Shown: positions 56,514 through 64,000 of the stretch, one piece after another | Layout: each line of letters opens with the position of its first letter | Numbering within the stretch: the stretch's first letter is position 1 | DNA from: VXNE01 sp963668365 | GTDB taxonomy: Bacteria; Pseudomonadota; Gammaproteobacteria; Pseudomonadales; Azotimanducaceae | Reading direction: 5' to 3' | Length of the DNA stretch: 64,000 nt | Assembly: GCA_963668365.1 (NCBI GenBank) | Contig: OY764266.1 | Coordinates: 2,542,001-2,606,000, forward strand | The notes under the pieces: generated by a model | What the model saw: the letters and a program-made list of their open reading frames with translations, nothing else | The model's database searches: none | What the model was told of the DNA's origin: nothing | Made by a program: the position numbers and the translations under genes

Positions 56514-57866
56514 ATGCCGCAAGAGTCAACAGGTCCCACTGCACGCATAGCCGAGCGCGTCGTCAACACACGTTTCGACGATCTCTCCGCCGAAGCGGTC
56601 ACCGTCACCAAGCAATGCCTGATGGACTTCATCGGGGTCGCGCTGGCGGGTATGGACGAACCGCTTGCCCGCATCCTTCTGGAGGAGGTGGAAGAGCAGG
56701 GCGGGCATCCGCAGGCGTCGATGTTCCGTACCGGCAGGAAGGCCAGTCTCAGCCAGGCGGCGCTCGTCAACGGCACGGCAGGTCACGCCCTCGACTACGA
56801 CGACGTCAACAGCGGCTGCAACGGGCATCCCACGGCCCCCGTTGCGCCAGCGGCATTGGCGCTTGCGGAACATCACGGACTGTCGGGGCGCGACGTGATC
56901 AGGGCGCTTGCTTCCGGCATTGACGCGGAGTGCCTCGCTGTAAGCTACACCGGCCGTTCGCCCTACAGGCGCGGGTGGCACGCGACCGGGACTGTCGGCT
57001 GCTTCGGGGCTACCGCGGCTTCCGCGCAACTTCTCGGGCTCGATGCCGGTACGACCGCCCAGGCGTTCGGCATTGCTGGTACCCAGGCGGCTGCCTTGAA
57101 GGCCGTGTTCGGGACGATGAGCAAACCGTTGCACGCGGGCCGCGCGGCGGCGACGGGCGTCACGGCGGCGAGGTTGGCGAAACGCGGTTTTTCAAGCCGT
57201 TCCGATATCCTGGAGGCCCCCCAGGGTTTTGGTGCGACACAGAGCGACACCATGTCCATGGAGAGATTCGAGCGCGACATCGAGGGAGTCGATTCGTTCG
57301 TGCCCGACACCAACTACAAGTACCACGCCGCGGGTTACCTGGTGCACTCGGCCATAGAAGCGGCCAGGGCGCTGCAGGCCGAGCACGGTTTCGGCACCGA
57401 GGACGTCGAGAGCATCGAGATCAAGGTGGACAGCGGTCATTTCACGACCGTCAACATCGTCTCGCCCGGCACAGGACTCGAGGCGAAATTCAGCCTGCGC
57501 TTCGCCGTTGCCATGGCGCTGCACGGCGTCGACACGGCCCGCATCGAGAGCTTCAACGATGATATCGTGAAGGATCCGGCCTTGATCGAGACGAGGGACA
57601 AGGCCCATGTCGTCGCATTCGACGAGCCGGCGGCCGACACCAGGGTCACCATCACGACAACCGATGGGCGCGTGGTGTCGCTCGACGTGAATGTCGCCAT
57701 TCCGGAGCGCGACCTGGAATTGCAGTGGCGGAAGCTCGAAGCGAAGTTCCACTCACTGGTTGATCCCCGCATGGGAGCGGATGGGGCGGATCAACTCGTC
57801 GCATGGTGTCGCGATCTTGAGAGTTGCGAAGATTTAAGCGAGTTCTGGGATCTGCTACGGGGCTAG
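56514..57866 (+). CDS. MmgE/PrpD family protein
   Basis: 450 aa, usual length for the family (2-methylcitrate dehydratase and relatives). Family marks: VTKQCLMDFIGVALAG, NGTAGHALDYDDVN, HPTAPVAPAALALAE, AFGIAGTQAAALKAVFGTMS and KPLHAGRAAATGV, later YKYHAAGYLVHSAIEAA. The active site residues known for PrpD lie in the HALDYDD and KxLHxGR segments. Not next to propionate genes, so substrate is open. The 3' end overlaps the convergent spondin gene by 12 bases. Confidence 0.88.
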   Translation: MPQESTGPTARIAERVVNTRFDDLSAEAVTVTKQCLMDFIGVALAGMDEPLARILLEEVEEQGGHPQASMFRTGRKASLSQAALVNGTAGHALDYDDVNSGCNGHPTAPVAPAALALAEHHGLSGRDVIRALASGIDAECLAVSYTGRSPYRRGWHATGTVGCFGATAASAQLLGLDAGTTAQAFGIAGTQAAALKAVFGTMSKPLHAGRAAATGVTAARLAKRGFSSRSDILEAPQGFGATQSDTMSMERFERDIEGVDSFVPDTNYKYHAAGYLVHSAIEAARALQAEHGFGTEDVESIEIKVDSGHFTTVNIVSPGTGLEAKFSLRFAVAMALHGVDTARIESFNDDIVKDPALIETRDKAHVVAFDEPAADTRVTITTTDGRVVSLDVNVAIPERDLELQWRKLEAKFHSLVDPRMGADGADQLVAWCRDLESCEDLSEFWDLLRG

Positions 57867-60473
57867 GAGGCTGTCCGAGAACAGTCCCTTGCGCCAGCCG
57901 CGCAGGAAACCGCGCGGGTTTGCTTCGATCATGACCACGAAGGATAGGGTTGTCGTCAGGCCGTCTTCGTCGGTGGCCGCCACGGTCACGGTGGTCGTGC
58001 CGCCCTCGCCGATCTCGTTCGGCAGCAGAACCAGGTTGGTGCCTTCCACGCTCGCCGAAACCAGTTCCGGGTCGCTGGATTTCACCGCGTAGGTCAGCGT
58101 CTCTCCCTCGGCGCCGGTGAACAGCCCGGTCAGGTCGACGGTTGCCGCATCGCCGTCGGCGAGCAGGTCGAGGGCAGGCGGGGAGTCCGTCGCCCGCAGC
58201 GGCTTTTTGAACAGGACCAGCGTCGGGCCGACCGCCGTGGCGATGCCCCGGAAGCAGGGGTGGTTGTCGGCGCCGCACAGGGTCGTCGGAATCGGAGGCG
58301 CGGCGTCCAGGGTCACGCGCACCGCGCCTTCCGCGATCCTGGTCACCGTGATGGGATCAGCTGCCAAATTCCCCGGCAGCACGGTTACGGAGTCGGCGGA
58401 CAGTTCGCCGTTGCTTGCCGACACGCCCGCGCGCATCGTGAACGGCGCGCCCTTGGCGACAGTTGCTACGACCGTTGCCGGGCCGGGAGCCTCAACGGCG
58501 GCGTTGGTGCGTGCCAACTCGAGCGTCAGCACGAAAGGCGCCCCGGGATTGTCGTGCAACCGCAGTTCCGACAGGCTCGGAACATTGCGGAAGAAGCCGT
58601 CCGGCAGCGCTGCGAGGCTATTGTCGTCCAGTCTCAGGGTGGCGAGATTCCGGAGTCCGGAAACCAGGCCCGGAGGCAACGTTTGCAGGTTATTGCCATG
58701 TATGTCCAGGCTGCGCAGGCGCGGCACGTAATCGAAGTCTTTCGCCTGCAGCGCGTCGATTCCCATGTTGGCGAGTAGCAGGGATCGTCGTCCGTTCAGG
58801 TTGGCTGTGGACACGGTCGAGCAGCTGGCTGTCCCCCGCAGCGCGTCACGCACTTCGGGCGTGCGGTCGCAAACCCCCTCGTCGATGATGACCGTCGCGG
58901 TCGCTGTCCCCAGCGCCACGTCGTTCGCATGCTCGGCGGGCACCGAAAGCGTGACGGTGAACACCTCCCTTGGCGGTTCGATATCGATGTCTTCGGCTAT
59001 GGCTATCTCAATGGTCGCCTCGGTCTGTCCGGCTGGAATGGAGAGGGTGCCGCCGGCGCCCTGATAATCTGCCGCGCTCGCGTCGCTGGTGTTCGGGTTG
59101 CTGTCCGTGCCGAAAACGTAGTCGAGGGACGTGGACGCGTTGGATGCGCGGCTGAGGCGGACCGTCAGGCGCGCCGTTCCCCCCTCCGGCGCGGATGCGG
59201 AGGTCGTCTCGAAGAAAGCTATCCGGCCCACCATCGCGCGGAAGCTCTGCGCGGCGGTCAGGCCGCCGCTGTCGCGGGCCGTCACCGTCACGGAAGCGCT
59301 TCCCCCGGCGACGCCGCGAATCGTCAGGACACTGACCTGGATCGAAACCCTCGCGGCGGCCGTGTTGTCCGAGACGGCGCTGAACGTCATCGCGCGGCCT
59401 TCCGGGTCCTGGAAGTGATTGGAAAGCACGATCCGCGCGCTTTCGCCGACTTCGAGGAATTGCGTGGCGATCTGGGTGGTCGTCTGTGGCGGTTGATTCA
59501 CGGCGGCGCGCGGTGTGCCGTTCTCGACAGTGGAGGGCGTACCGTCGCTGGCACCGGACTTGGTGGCGATGACGCGCACGAAGTACCGGGTTCCGGGCGT
59601 CAGGTTCGGGATCGTATCCTGCGTGACCGAGCCGCCCACGACGCGCTGCCGGGCGCTACCGAAGGTCTGGCCGCCCGACCTCCACTGCACCTTGTAGCCA
59701 TCGGCATTGGCCACGCGATTCCATGACACTGTCAGGGCGCCGATGCCGGGTGTGACCGAAACGCCGGTCACGCGTCCCGGTGGCTGGGCCGTGGTGTCGA
59801 GGACGAACGAGAGCCTCGCCATGCGGGCGTTCGTAAACGGGGCCGTTCCCCTGATGCTGGTGATGGTTCCCTGTGGATTGGTGTCCGGGTTGCCCAGCGA
59901 GAACGTGTCGCCGTCCTCGGTTCCGGCATCGTAGGGATACAGGTCGATCTGCACCGTCGACAGCCAGTCGTTCCGGCTGTCGAGCAGCGACCGTCCAGAG
60001 ATGCCGACAAACCAGTCCGGACTCGGACCGATCATCGACGTCAGGGTGATCCGGGGATGGTCCTTGGGGACGGTGATTTTGAATCTTGCGGTTCCCGTTC
60101 CGCCGAAAGAGACGCCTTGCTCGATGACCGCGTGCACGTGTGAACTGGCTTCGATCTCGCTCCGAAGGGTGCTCGTTCCGCCTATCTCCGCCATCGACTC
60201 GATGCCCGGCGAGGCCGTGCCGCCGGGTTCCCAGAAAGTGACCCTGCTGTTGTGGATCGCGCCGATCAGGGCGGTGAAATGCGCGTTGCCGGGAAGGTCG
60301 TTCTCGGGCGTCGTGCTTGCGTCGGTCCAGTTGCCGGTAAAGGTGACGCTGTACGTCGCGGTATCGACGTCCTGCGCCGATGCCGGACCGCCAACGCAAA
60401 TCGCCAAAACTGCCGGGATCATCCAGAGGCACCAGCCCTTCGCCGGGTCGGAACGGTGGCGATGTCGAGTCAT
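57855..60473 (-). CDS. Secreted multidomain protein with spondin, fibronectin III, Calx-beta and leucine-rich repeats
   Basis: 872 aa from ATG 60473, seven bases after GAGG; signal peptide LWMIPAVLAICVGGPASA. Order from there: spondin-N-like domain about 40-215 (ATYSVTFTGNWTDAS, GNAHFTALIGAIHNSRVTFW, TLTSMIGPSPDWFVGISG, PYDAGTEDG), fibronectin III (GVSVTPGIGALTVSWNRV), cadherin-like (NQPPQTTTQIATQFLEVGES), Calx-beta (SAPEGGTARLTVRLSRASN), leucine-rich repeats (LRSLDIHGNNLQTLPPGL, LATLRLDDNSLAALPDGF) and a last beta domain. Reminiscent of eukaryote-like matrix proteins; host or cell-cell interaction is possible. Function unknown. Confidence 0.85.
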   Translation of the reverse strand: MTRHRHRSDPAKGWCLWMIPAVLAICVGGPASAQDVDTATYSVTFTGNWTDASTTPENDLPGNAHFTALIGAIHNSRVTFWEPGGTASPGIESMAEIGGTSTLRSEIEASSHVHAVIEQGVSFGGTGTARFKITVPKDHPRITLTSMIGPSPDWFVGISGRSLLDSRNDWLSTVQIDLYPYDAGTEDGDTFSLGNPDTNPQGTITSIRGTAPFTNARMARLSFVLDTTAQPPGRVTGVSVTPGIGALTVSWNRVANADGYKVQWRSGGQTFGSARQRVVGGSVTQDTIPNLTPGTRYFVRVIATKSGASDGTPSTVENGTPRAAVNQPPQTTTQIATQFLEVGESARIVLSNHFQDPEGRAMTFSAVSDNTAAARVSIQVSVLTIRGVAGGSASVTVTARDSGGLTAAQSFRAMVGRIAFFETTSASAPEGGTARLTVRLSRASNASTSLDYVFGTDSNPNTSDASAADYQGAGGTLSIPAGQTEATIEIAIAEDIDIEPPREVFTVTLSVPAEHANDVALGTATATVIIDEGVCDRTPEVRDALRGTASCSTVSTANLNGRRSLLLANMGIDALQAKDFDYVPRLRSLDIHGNNLQTLPPGLVSGLRNLATLRLDDNSLAALPDGFFRNVPSLSELRLHDNPGAPFVLTLELARTNAAVEAPGPATVVATVAKGAPFTMRAGVSASNGELSADSVTVLPGNLAADPITVTRIAEGAVRVTLDAAPPIPTTLCGADNHPCFRGIATAVGPTLVLFKKPLRATDSPPALDLLADGDAATVDLTGLFTGAEGETLTYAVKSSDPELVSASVEGTNLVLLPNEIGEGGTTTVTVAATDEDGLTTTLSFVVMIEANPRGFLRGWRKGLFSDSLLAP

Positions 60474-60763
60474 CCGTGGCCTCGATGTGTTGAGGTGGAA
60501 CGGGTGGTGGCGAAGATTGGCCTGTTCCGCGCCCATCGGCAACTGGCGGGGTCAAATCCTCTGTGCGATCAAATCCCGATAAAATGTGAGATGTCGCTTC
60601 AACTAATTGAAAACACGATATTTTTTAAGAGGTAGGTGTGCTCGTGAGGGCAAATCGGCGGCGTGAATCAAATCACGGTCAAAAGTTTCCGTCCCCCACT
60701 TAGCCCCCCGAGCAGTGCCTCCAGGCGCTTCCCGGCTCCGCGGCCGGGCCAAGGACTTTTTCG

Positions 60764-61972
60764 TCACAAGGCCTGGATCACTTCCTCCGGCGTCGTGTAT
60801 TCCAGGAAGATGTGCTCCCCGACCCACTCGGGCGGGTCGTGCCTCGGCAGCGTCAACGCCGGTTCCCCCTTGCAACTGATGCGGTAGAACAGGCGGGCGT
60901 CGTCCAGCGACTGGATGTTCTCTTTCATCGGCGGCGAGACGTGAATGGTCATGAAGAGGTCCCACAGCGTCACGTCGCCGGGCGTGTGGGCATGGTCGTA
61001 GCGGAACTCGGGCTGCAGCATGTGGGCCTCGACCTCCTCGAGTAGCGCACGCGACGCTTGCGCCGACATGCCGTCGATCTCAACGGGTATCTGGGTTGGA
61101 GGCCGGGGACACCATAGCGGGCTGTGCAACGACCTGATGCCGGAGCGCGGGTTGGTGCGAACCAGCGGCGCGAGTGCGGCTTCGTCGTTCCTGTTGTAGG
61201 AATGCCGTCGCACCCGGATGCGCGAAAGACGCGCCTGCTCGGCGCGGGGCAGGGCGGCGAACGCTGCCGCCGTGTCGGCGTATGCCGTCTCGCCGTTCAA
61301 CGGGAGCGCCCGGCGCAGCCGCAGCAACTCGGGATCGGAATCTTCGAAATAGCGGTCCGTCTGCGGGTCGTCGGGGCCGGGAACCCACTCGGGCACCCAT
61401 GTCCCGCCTGGAGCATCCCGCGCCACGGGCGCCTTGTGGACCAGAAACATGGATACGTGGAGCGGTATCGCGTGGTGTTCGATGTCCGTATGCCACGTGG
61501 TGGAAGGGACAAGATTCGGCCCGGCGTGGCGCTCCTCCTCACTGAGGTCCCGGACATTGGTCACGACGAACACGGCGGGGGAGTCGGCCCCCGGCAGGCA
61601 GCGCAGAGAATCGGGAAAGGCGGCGTTCACCCGTGTGGAGGGGCGCTCCTCGAGCGGCAGAAGTTCGGGTTCGTAGTACCGGGTGTTGCCGAGGCGCCTG
61701 AAATTGCTCGGGTGCGGCAGCGGCGCGCCCCAGTGGTTGGCGAAACGCTCGAAATGTGCGGCGGAAAACGCATCCAGGTCCTGCCCCGCCAAGGTCATGA
61801 TGCGGTATTGGGCCAGCGCATCGAAAAGGGCGTTGACCTGTTCGGGTTGCAACGGCTGGCTGAGATCGATTCCACTGATCCGGATTCCCGCGCCGCTGTC
61901 CGCCAGGGGGGATTCGCCGCGCACATCGGCGCCGAAGGCCTTCTGCAACTGTCTGTGGATCGGGTCACCCAT
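60764..61972 (-). CDS. TauD/TfdA-type Fe(II)/2-oxoglutarate dioxygenase
   Basis: 402 aa from ATG 61972. Iron ligands: HTD in STTWHTDIEHHAIP and a distal segment HTPGDVTLWDLFMTIHVSPP; the usual C-terminal Arg that binds 2-oxoglutarate is in the following YRISCKG region. ISGIDLSQPLQPEQVNALFD at the front and RPSTRVNAAF are typical. Family members hydroxylate sulfonates, carboxylates, or small alkyl compounds. Placed 26 bases after a Gfo/Idh dehydrogenase stop, so both are co-transcribed. Confidence 0.85.
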   Translation of the reverse strand: MGDPIHRQLQKAFGADVRGESPLADSGAGIRISGIDLSQPLQPEQVNALFDALAQYRIMTLAGQDLDAFSAAHFERFANHWGAPLPHPSNFRRLGNTRYYEPELLPLEERPSTRVNAAFPDSLRCLPGADSPAVFVVTNVRDLSEEERHAGPNLVPSTTWHTDIEHHAIPLHVSMFLVHKAPVARDAPGGTWVPEWVPGPDDPQTDRYFEDSDPELLRLRRALPLNGETAYADTAAAFAALPRAEQARLSRIRVRRHSYNRNDEAALAPLVRTNPRSGIRSLHSPLWCPRPPTQIPVEIDGMSAQASRALLEEVEAHMLQPEFRYDHAHTPGDVTLWDLFMTIHVSPPMKENIQSLDDARLFYRISCKGEPALTLPRHDPPEWVGEHIFLEYTTPEEVIQAL

Positions 61973-61998
61973 TTGCCGGCGACACTCCCTGTCAGCCG

Positions 61999-63012
61999 TT
62001 AACCAATTTTCACCCGCTGGCCGGTGCGCGCGGATTCGTGCACCGCATCGATGAGACGCATCGTGCCTACGGAAATGTCGGTCGGCAGAAACGTCGATTC
62101 GCCCGTCGACAGGGCGTTGACCAGGTCGAGGAGTTCGGCGCGGTAGGGATTCAGTCCCGGCACTTCGACCGTCTCCTCCCGCGGCTCGCGATAGTCGGCG
62201 TTCGCCCATGCGAACGTGGACGATTCGTCCCTGGGCCACGACCAGGCGGTTCTCGGGATCCAGATGGTGCCTTCTGTGCCGACAATTTCGCAGGTCCCGC
62301 GGCGGGGCCAGCCGAAGCTGCAGTCGAACTGTCCGATCACGCCGTTCTCGAAGTGCAGCGTTCCCAGCAAGGTGTGCCAGATCTCGGCGTCCGCGTCGAA
62401 ATTCCCGTTGGCCGACACCCACAGCGGATCGGCGCCGACCAGGTAACGGATGCTGCTGAGGCAATAGCAGCCGAGATCCATGGCGGCGCCGCCCCCCAGT
62501 TCGCCGCGGCGACGCCAGTTGGTCGGGTTGGATGAGCCGGACGAAAAGCTCGCTCGTATGCAACGGAGTTCACCTACAGCGCCGCCGTCGAGGCGTTCTT
62601 TCACCGCGTGCGTCTGCGGGTGGTACAGGTGCATGAACCCTTCCACTAGGATCACGCCGGCGGACTCGGCCGCCTGGAACATCCGCTCGGCCTCGTCGGC
62701 ATTGAGAGCTATGGGTTTCTCGCAGAAGATGGCGCGAACCCCGCCGCGCACGCCGTCCAGCACGTTTTCCATGTGGGAGGCGGGCCACGACCCGACGATC
62801 AGGACATCGGGCTGCTGTTCGGCCAGCATCTTCTGTGCATCGGAATAGGTGTTTTCGATGCCGAATAGCTCGGCGAAGTTGGCGAGCGACTCCGCGTGGG
62901 CGTCGCAGGCCGCGACCGGTTCGATCTCCGGGATGTCCTTCCAGAGCGGTGCCAGAGTGCCCCTGGCATGGCCACCGCAGCCGATGATCGCCAGCTTGTA
63001 TTTGTCAGTCAT
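61999..63012 (-). CDS. Gfo/Idh/MocA family oxidoreductase
   Basis: 337 aa from ATG 63012; GGAGG nine bases upstream decides the start. NAD(P) site LAIIGCGGHARGTLAPL; catalytic lysine motif FCEKPIALNADEAERMF (EKP); DLGCYCLSSIRYLVG fits the active-site His/Tyr segment. Oxidises a sugar or polyol, likely with the dioxygenase from the same operon acting on the product or an upstream compound; both are inferences from position. Confidence 0.9.
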   Translation of the reverse strand: MTDKYKLAIIGCGGHARGTLAPLWKDIPEIEPVAACDAHAESLANFAELFGIENTYSDAQKMLAEQQPDVLIVGSWPASHMENVLDGVRGGVRAIFCEKPIALNADEAERMFQAAESAGVILVEGFMHLYHPQTHAVKERLDGGAVGELRCIRASFSSGSSNPTNWRRRGELGGGAAMDLGCYCLSSIRYLVGADPLWVSANGNFDADAEIWHTLLGTLHFENGVIGQFDCSFGWPRRGTCEIVGTEGTIWIPRTAWSWPRDESSTFAWANADYREPREETVEVPGLNPYRAELLDLVNALSTGESTFLPTDISVGTMRLIDAVHESARTGQRVKIG

Positions 63013-63220
63013 GTTGTCCCTCCCTCCGGGGCAGATAACCAAATAAGCAGCCCGAGGTCCAGCGCGCGACGCTGAGATTCGCTAAGCGTCGGTCCCCAGG
63101 GTGTCGGAACCGCGCTTGATGGGGGGTTGCAGCCCTGACGCAACATCTTTACCAATTGATGGTTGGTAAAGAATGGCATACCGTTCGATTGAACCGGCCG
63201 TATTGAAAAAGACAACGCCC

Positions 63221-63553
63221 ATGCCGCGAGTGAGCGCCAAACGCCAGATAACGCTTCCCATCGATCAATGCAGGGAGGTCGGGATAGGTCCAGGGGACGA
63301 GTACCGCAGTTTCGTTGCTGATGGCCAGATCACTATCGTGCGAAAGACTCGTGGTGCGGCCAAGGGGTTCCTGCGCCACGTGGTAGGCGATCCAACCGTT
63401 GGCGACGAGGAGTCGCTGCAAGACGCGCTGGACGAGTCATCCCCGATTGTCTTCAAGGCGTTGCAAGCGGCATCCGACGCGGGTGAAGCGCTTGATGCCG
63501 TCTACACGTTCGATTCGGCAATGCGGGGGTTTCCTCATACCACGCCGCCTTGA
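63221..63553 (+). CDS. AbrB/MazE-type DNA-binding protein
   Basis: 110 aa from ATG 63221. The SpoVT-AbrB swapped-hairpin domain is clear: VSAKRQITLPIDQCREVGIG, PGDEYRSFVADGQITIVRK, followed by GAAKGFLRHVVGD. Such proteins are often antitoxins to PIN toxins; no PIN gene follows here within the window. The C-terminal half is unusual for the family. An upstream in-frame ATG at 63173 seems less likely. Confidence 0.78.
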   Translation: MPRVSAKRQITLPIDQCREVGIGPGDEYRSFVADGQITIVRKTRGAAKGFLRHVVGDPTVGDEESLQDALDESSPIVFKALQAASDAGEALDAVYTFDSAMRGFPHTTPP

Positions 63554-63591
63554 AAGGACCTCGACACGGGCTCGAGTCAGGAGATTCTCGA

Positions 63592-64000
63592 TCACAGCGC
63601 GCGCAGGGCCGGCATCACTTCCTGCGCAAGCGCCTCCTGGGTGCCGAAGGCGCGTCCGCCCGCGAAATAGATGTGGCTCAAGCCGAGTTCCACGATGGGC
63701 GTGAGGCGCTCCACGACCTCTTCCGCCGTTCCAGCGACGGCGAACCAGTCGATGAAGTCCCGATCGAGAACTTTCGTGTGCGGGGCGTCGCCCTGCGAGT
63801 GATGCGCGGTGTCGTACTCGGTCTGCAGTCTCGATGTGACGCGGCGCATGACTTCGGGTTGACTGGCAAAGTCGGTTCCGGCGCCGGCGCTGAAATGCGC
63901 GAATGTCGCGACCCCGCCGCGGATGGACTCGCGAACCCGTTCCCTGTCGGTTCCGACGGCGACGTTGAGGTATGCGCCGATGGGAATGCTCGCGGCATCG
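63592..64000 (-). CDS. LLM-class flavin-dependent oxidoreductase, C-terminal part
   Basis: About 136 aa remain (the 5' end lies beyond the right edge). PIGAYLNVAVGTDRERVRES, FAVAGTAEEVVERLTPIVELG and LSHIYFAGGRAFGTQEA are the C-terminal part of luciferase-like monooxygenases, with the VAGTPEEV-like landmark. Uses F420 or FMN; cofactor not decided from this part. Confidence 0.85.
   Translation of the reverse strand, partial: DAASIPIGAYLNVAVGTDRERVRESIRGGVATFAHFSAGAGTDFASQPEVMRRVTSRLQTEYDTAHHSQGDAPHTKVLDRDFIDWFAVAGTAEEVVERLTPIVELGLSHIYFAGGRAFGTQEALAQEVMPALRAL

Noticed and set aside
63173..63220. Earlier ATG for the AbrB-type protein
   Set aside because: The added residues do not belong to the AbrB fold; ATG 63221 sits at the family's normal start.

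Overview
This is a GC-rich bacterial chromosome segment with proteobacterial character. It has TonB-dependent receptors, lipoproteins, a short 4.5S-type SRP RNA, DEAD-box helicase and RES/Xre, HigBA and VapBC modules. The gene mix (beta-glucan utilisation, sulfatases, Fe(II)/2-oxoglutarate dioxygenases, enolase-superfamily dehydratase, MmgE/PrpD, LLM oxidoreductase) fits a heterotroph feeding on marine or host-derived organic matter, plausibly a gammaproteobacterium. That placement is inference. The window starts inside a GH3 gene and ends inside an LLM oxidoreductase gene.

Layout. 1-11.25 kb: one tightly coupled minus-strand operon for beta-1,3-glucan (laminarin-type) use, in transcription order GH16 lipoprotein, TonB receptor, LacI repressor, clan GH-A hydrolase, GPH sugar symporter, GH3 glucosidase. 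It is headed by a LacI-type palindrome overlapping a -35 box at 11.24 kb. 11.4-18.5 kb: Uma2 nuclease, DgoD-like dehydratase with a small unknown gene, peptide-binding protein, a truncated sulfatase, DUF2834, aldo/keto reductase and VOC protein. 18.57-21.18 kb: a YtrA-type GntR/ABC operon with a visible operator. 21.2-23.7 kb: VapBC, SDR and transaldolase. 23.9-27.1 kb: a subtilase lipoprotein with its apparent prodomain in a separate upstream gene.

27.1-40 kb is a rearranged zone. A very large secreted protein (3304 aa, 21 Ig-like repeats, part of them homogenised in 579-bp units) lies between two separated pieces of a prfB-like gene, an antitoxin fragment, a frameshifted small gene and an IS-like end. 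Next to it, a phytanoyl-CoA dioxygenase gene is split by a 265-bp MITE with 22-bp perfect terminal repeats and a CTAG target.

40-56 kb: anchor-B lipoprotein, M23 fragment, dehalogenase-like HAD, an intact sulfatase, XRE/AbiEii-type pair, DEAD-box helicase with its ribosome-binding site in a hairpin loop, a solitary JAMM protease, a second TonB receptor with a poly-glutamate tract, a nucleoside hydrolase, a HigBA pair with a deleted toxin, an IS1182-type transposase remnant and a RES/Xre pair. 56.2-56.4 kb: SRP RNA and tRNA-Ser(GGA) in tandem. 56.5-64 kb: MmgE/PrpD, a spondin-domain multidomain secreted protein, TauD-type dioxygenase with a Gfo/Idh dehydrogenase, an AbrB-type protein and an LLM oxidoreductase.

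The first operon forms a complete logic: surface GH16 cuts beta-glucan, the TonB receptor imports oligosaccharides, periplasmic GH-A and the inner-membrane symporter process and move sugars, GH3 releases glucose, and LacI senses the product. Elsewhere, many gene fragments and four or five toxin-antitoxin-like modules mark the 27-56 kb part as an actively rearranged accessory region.
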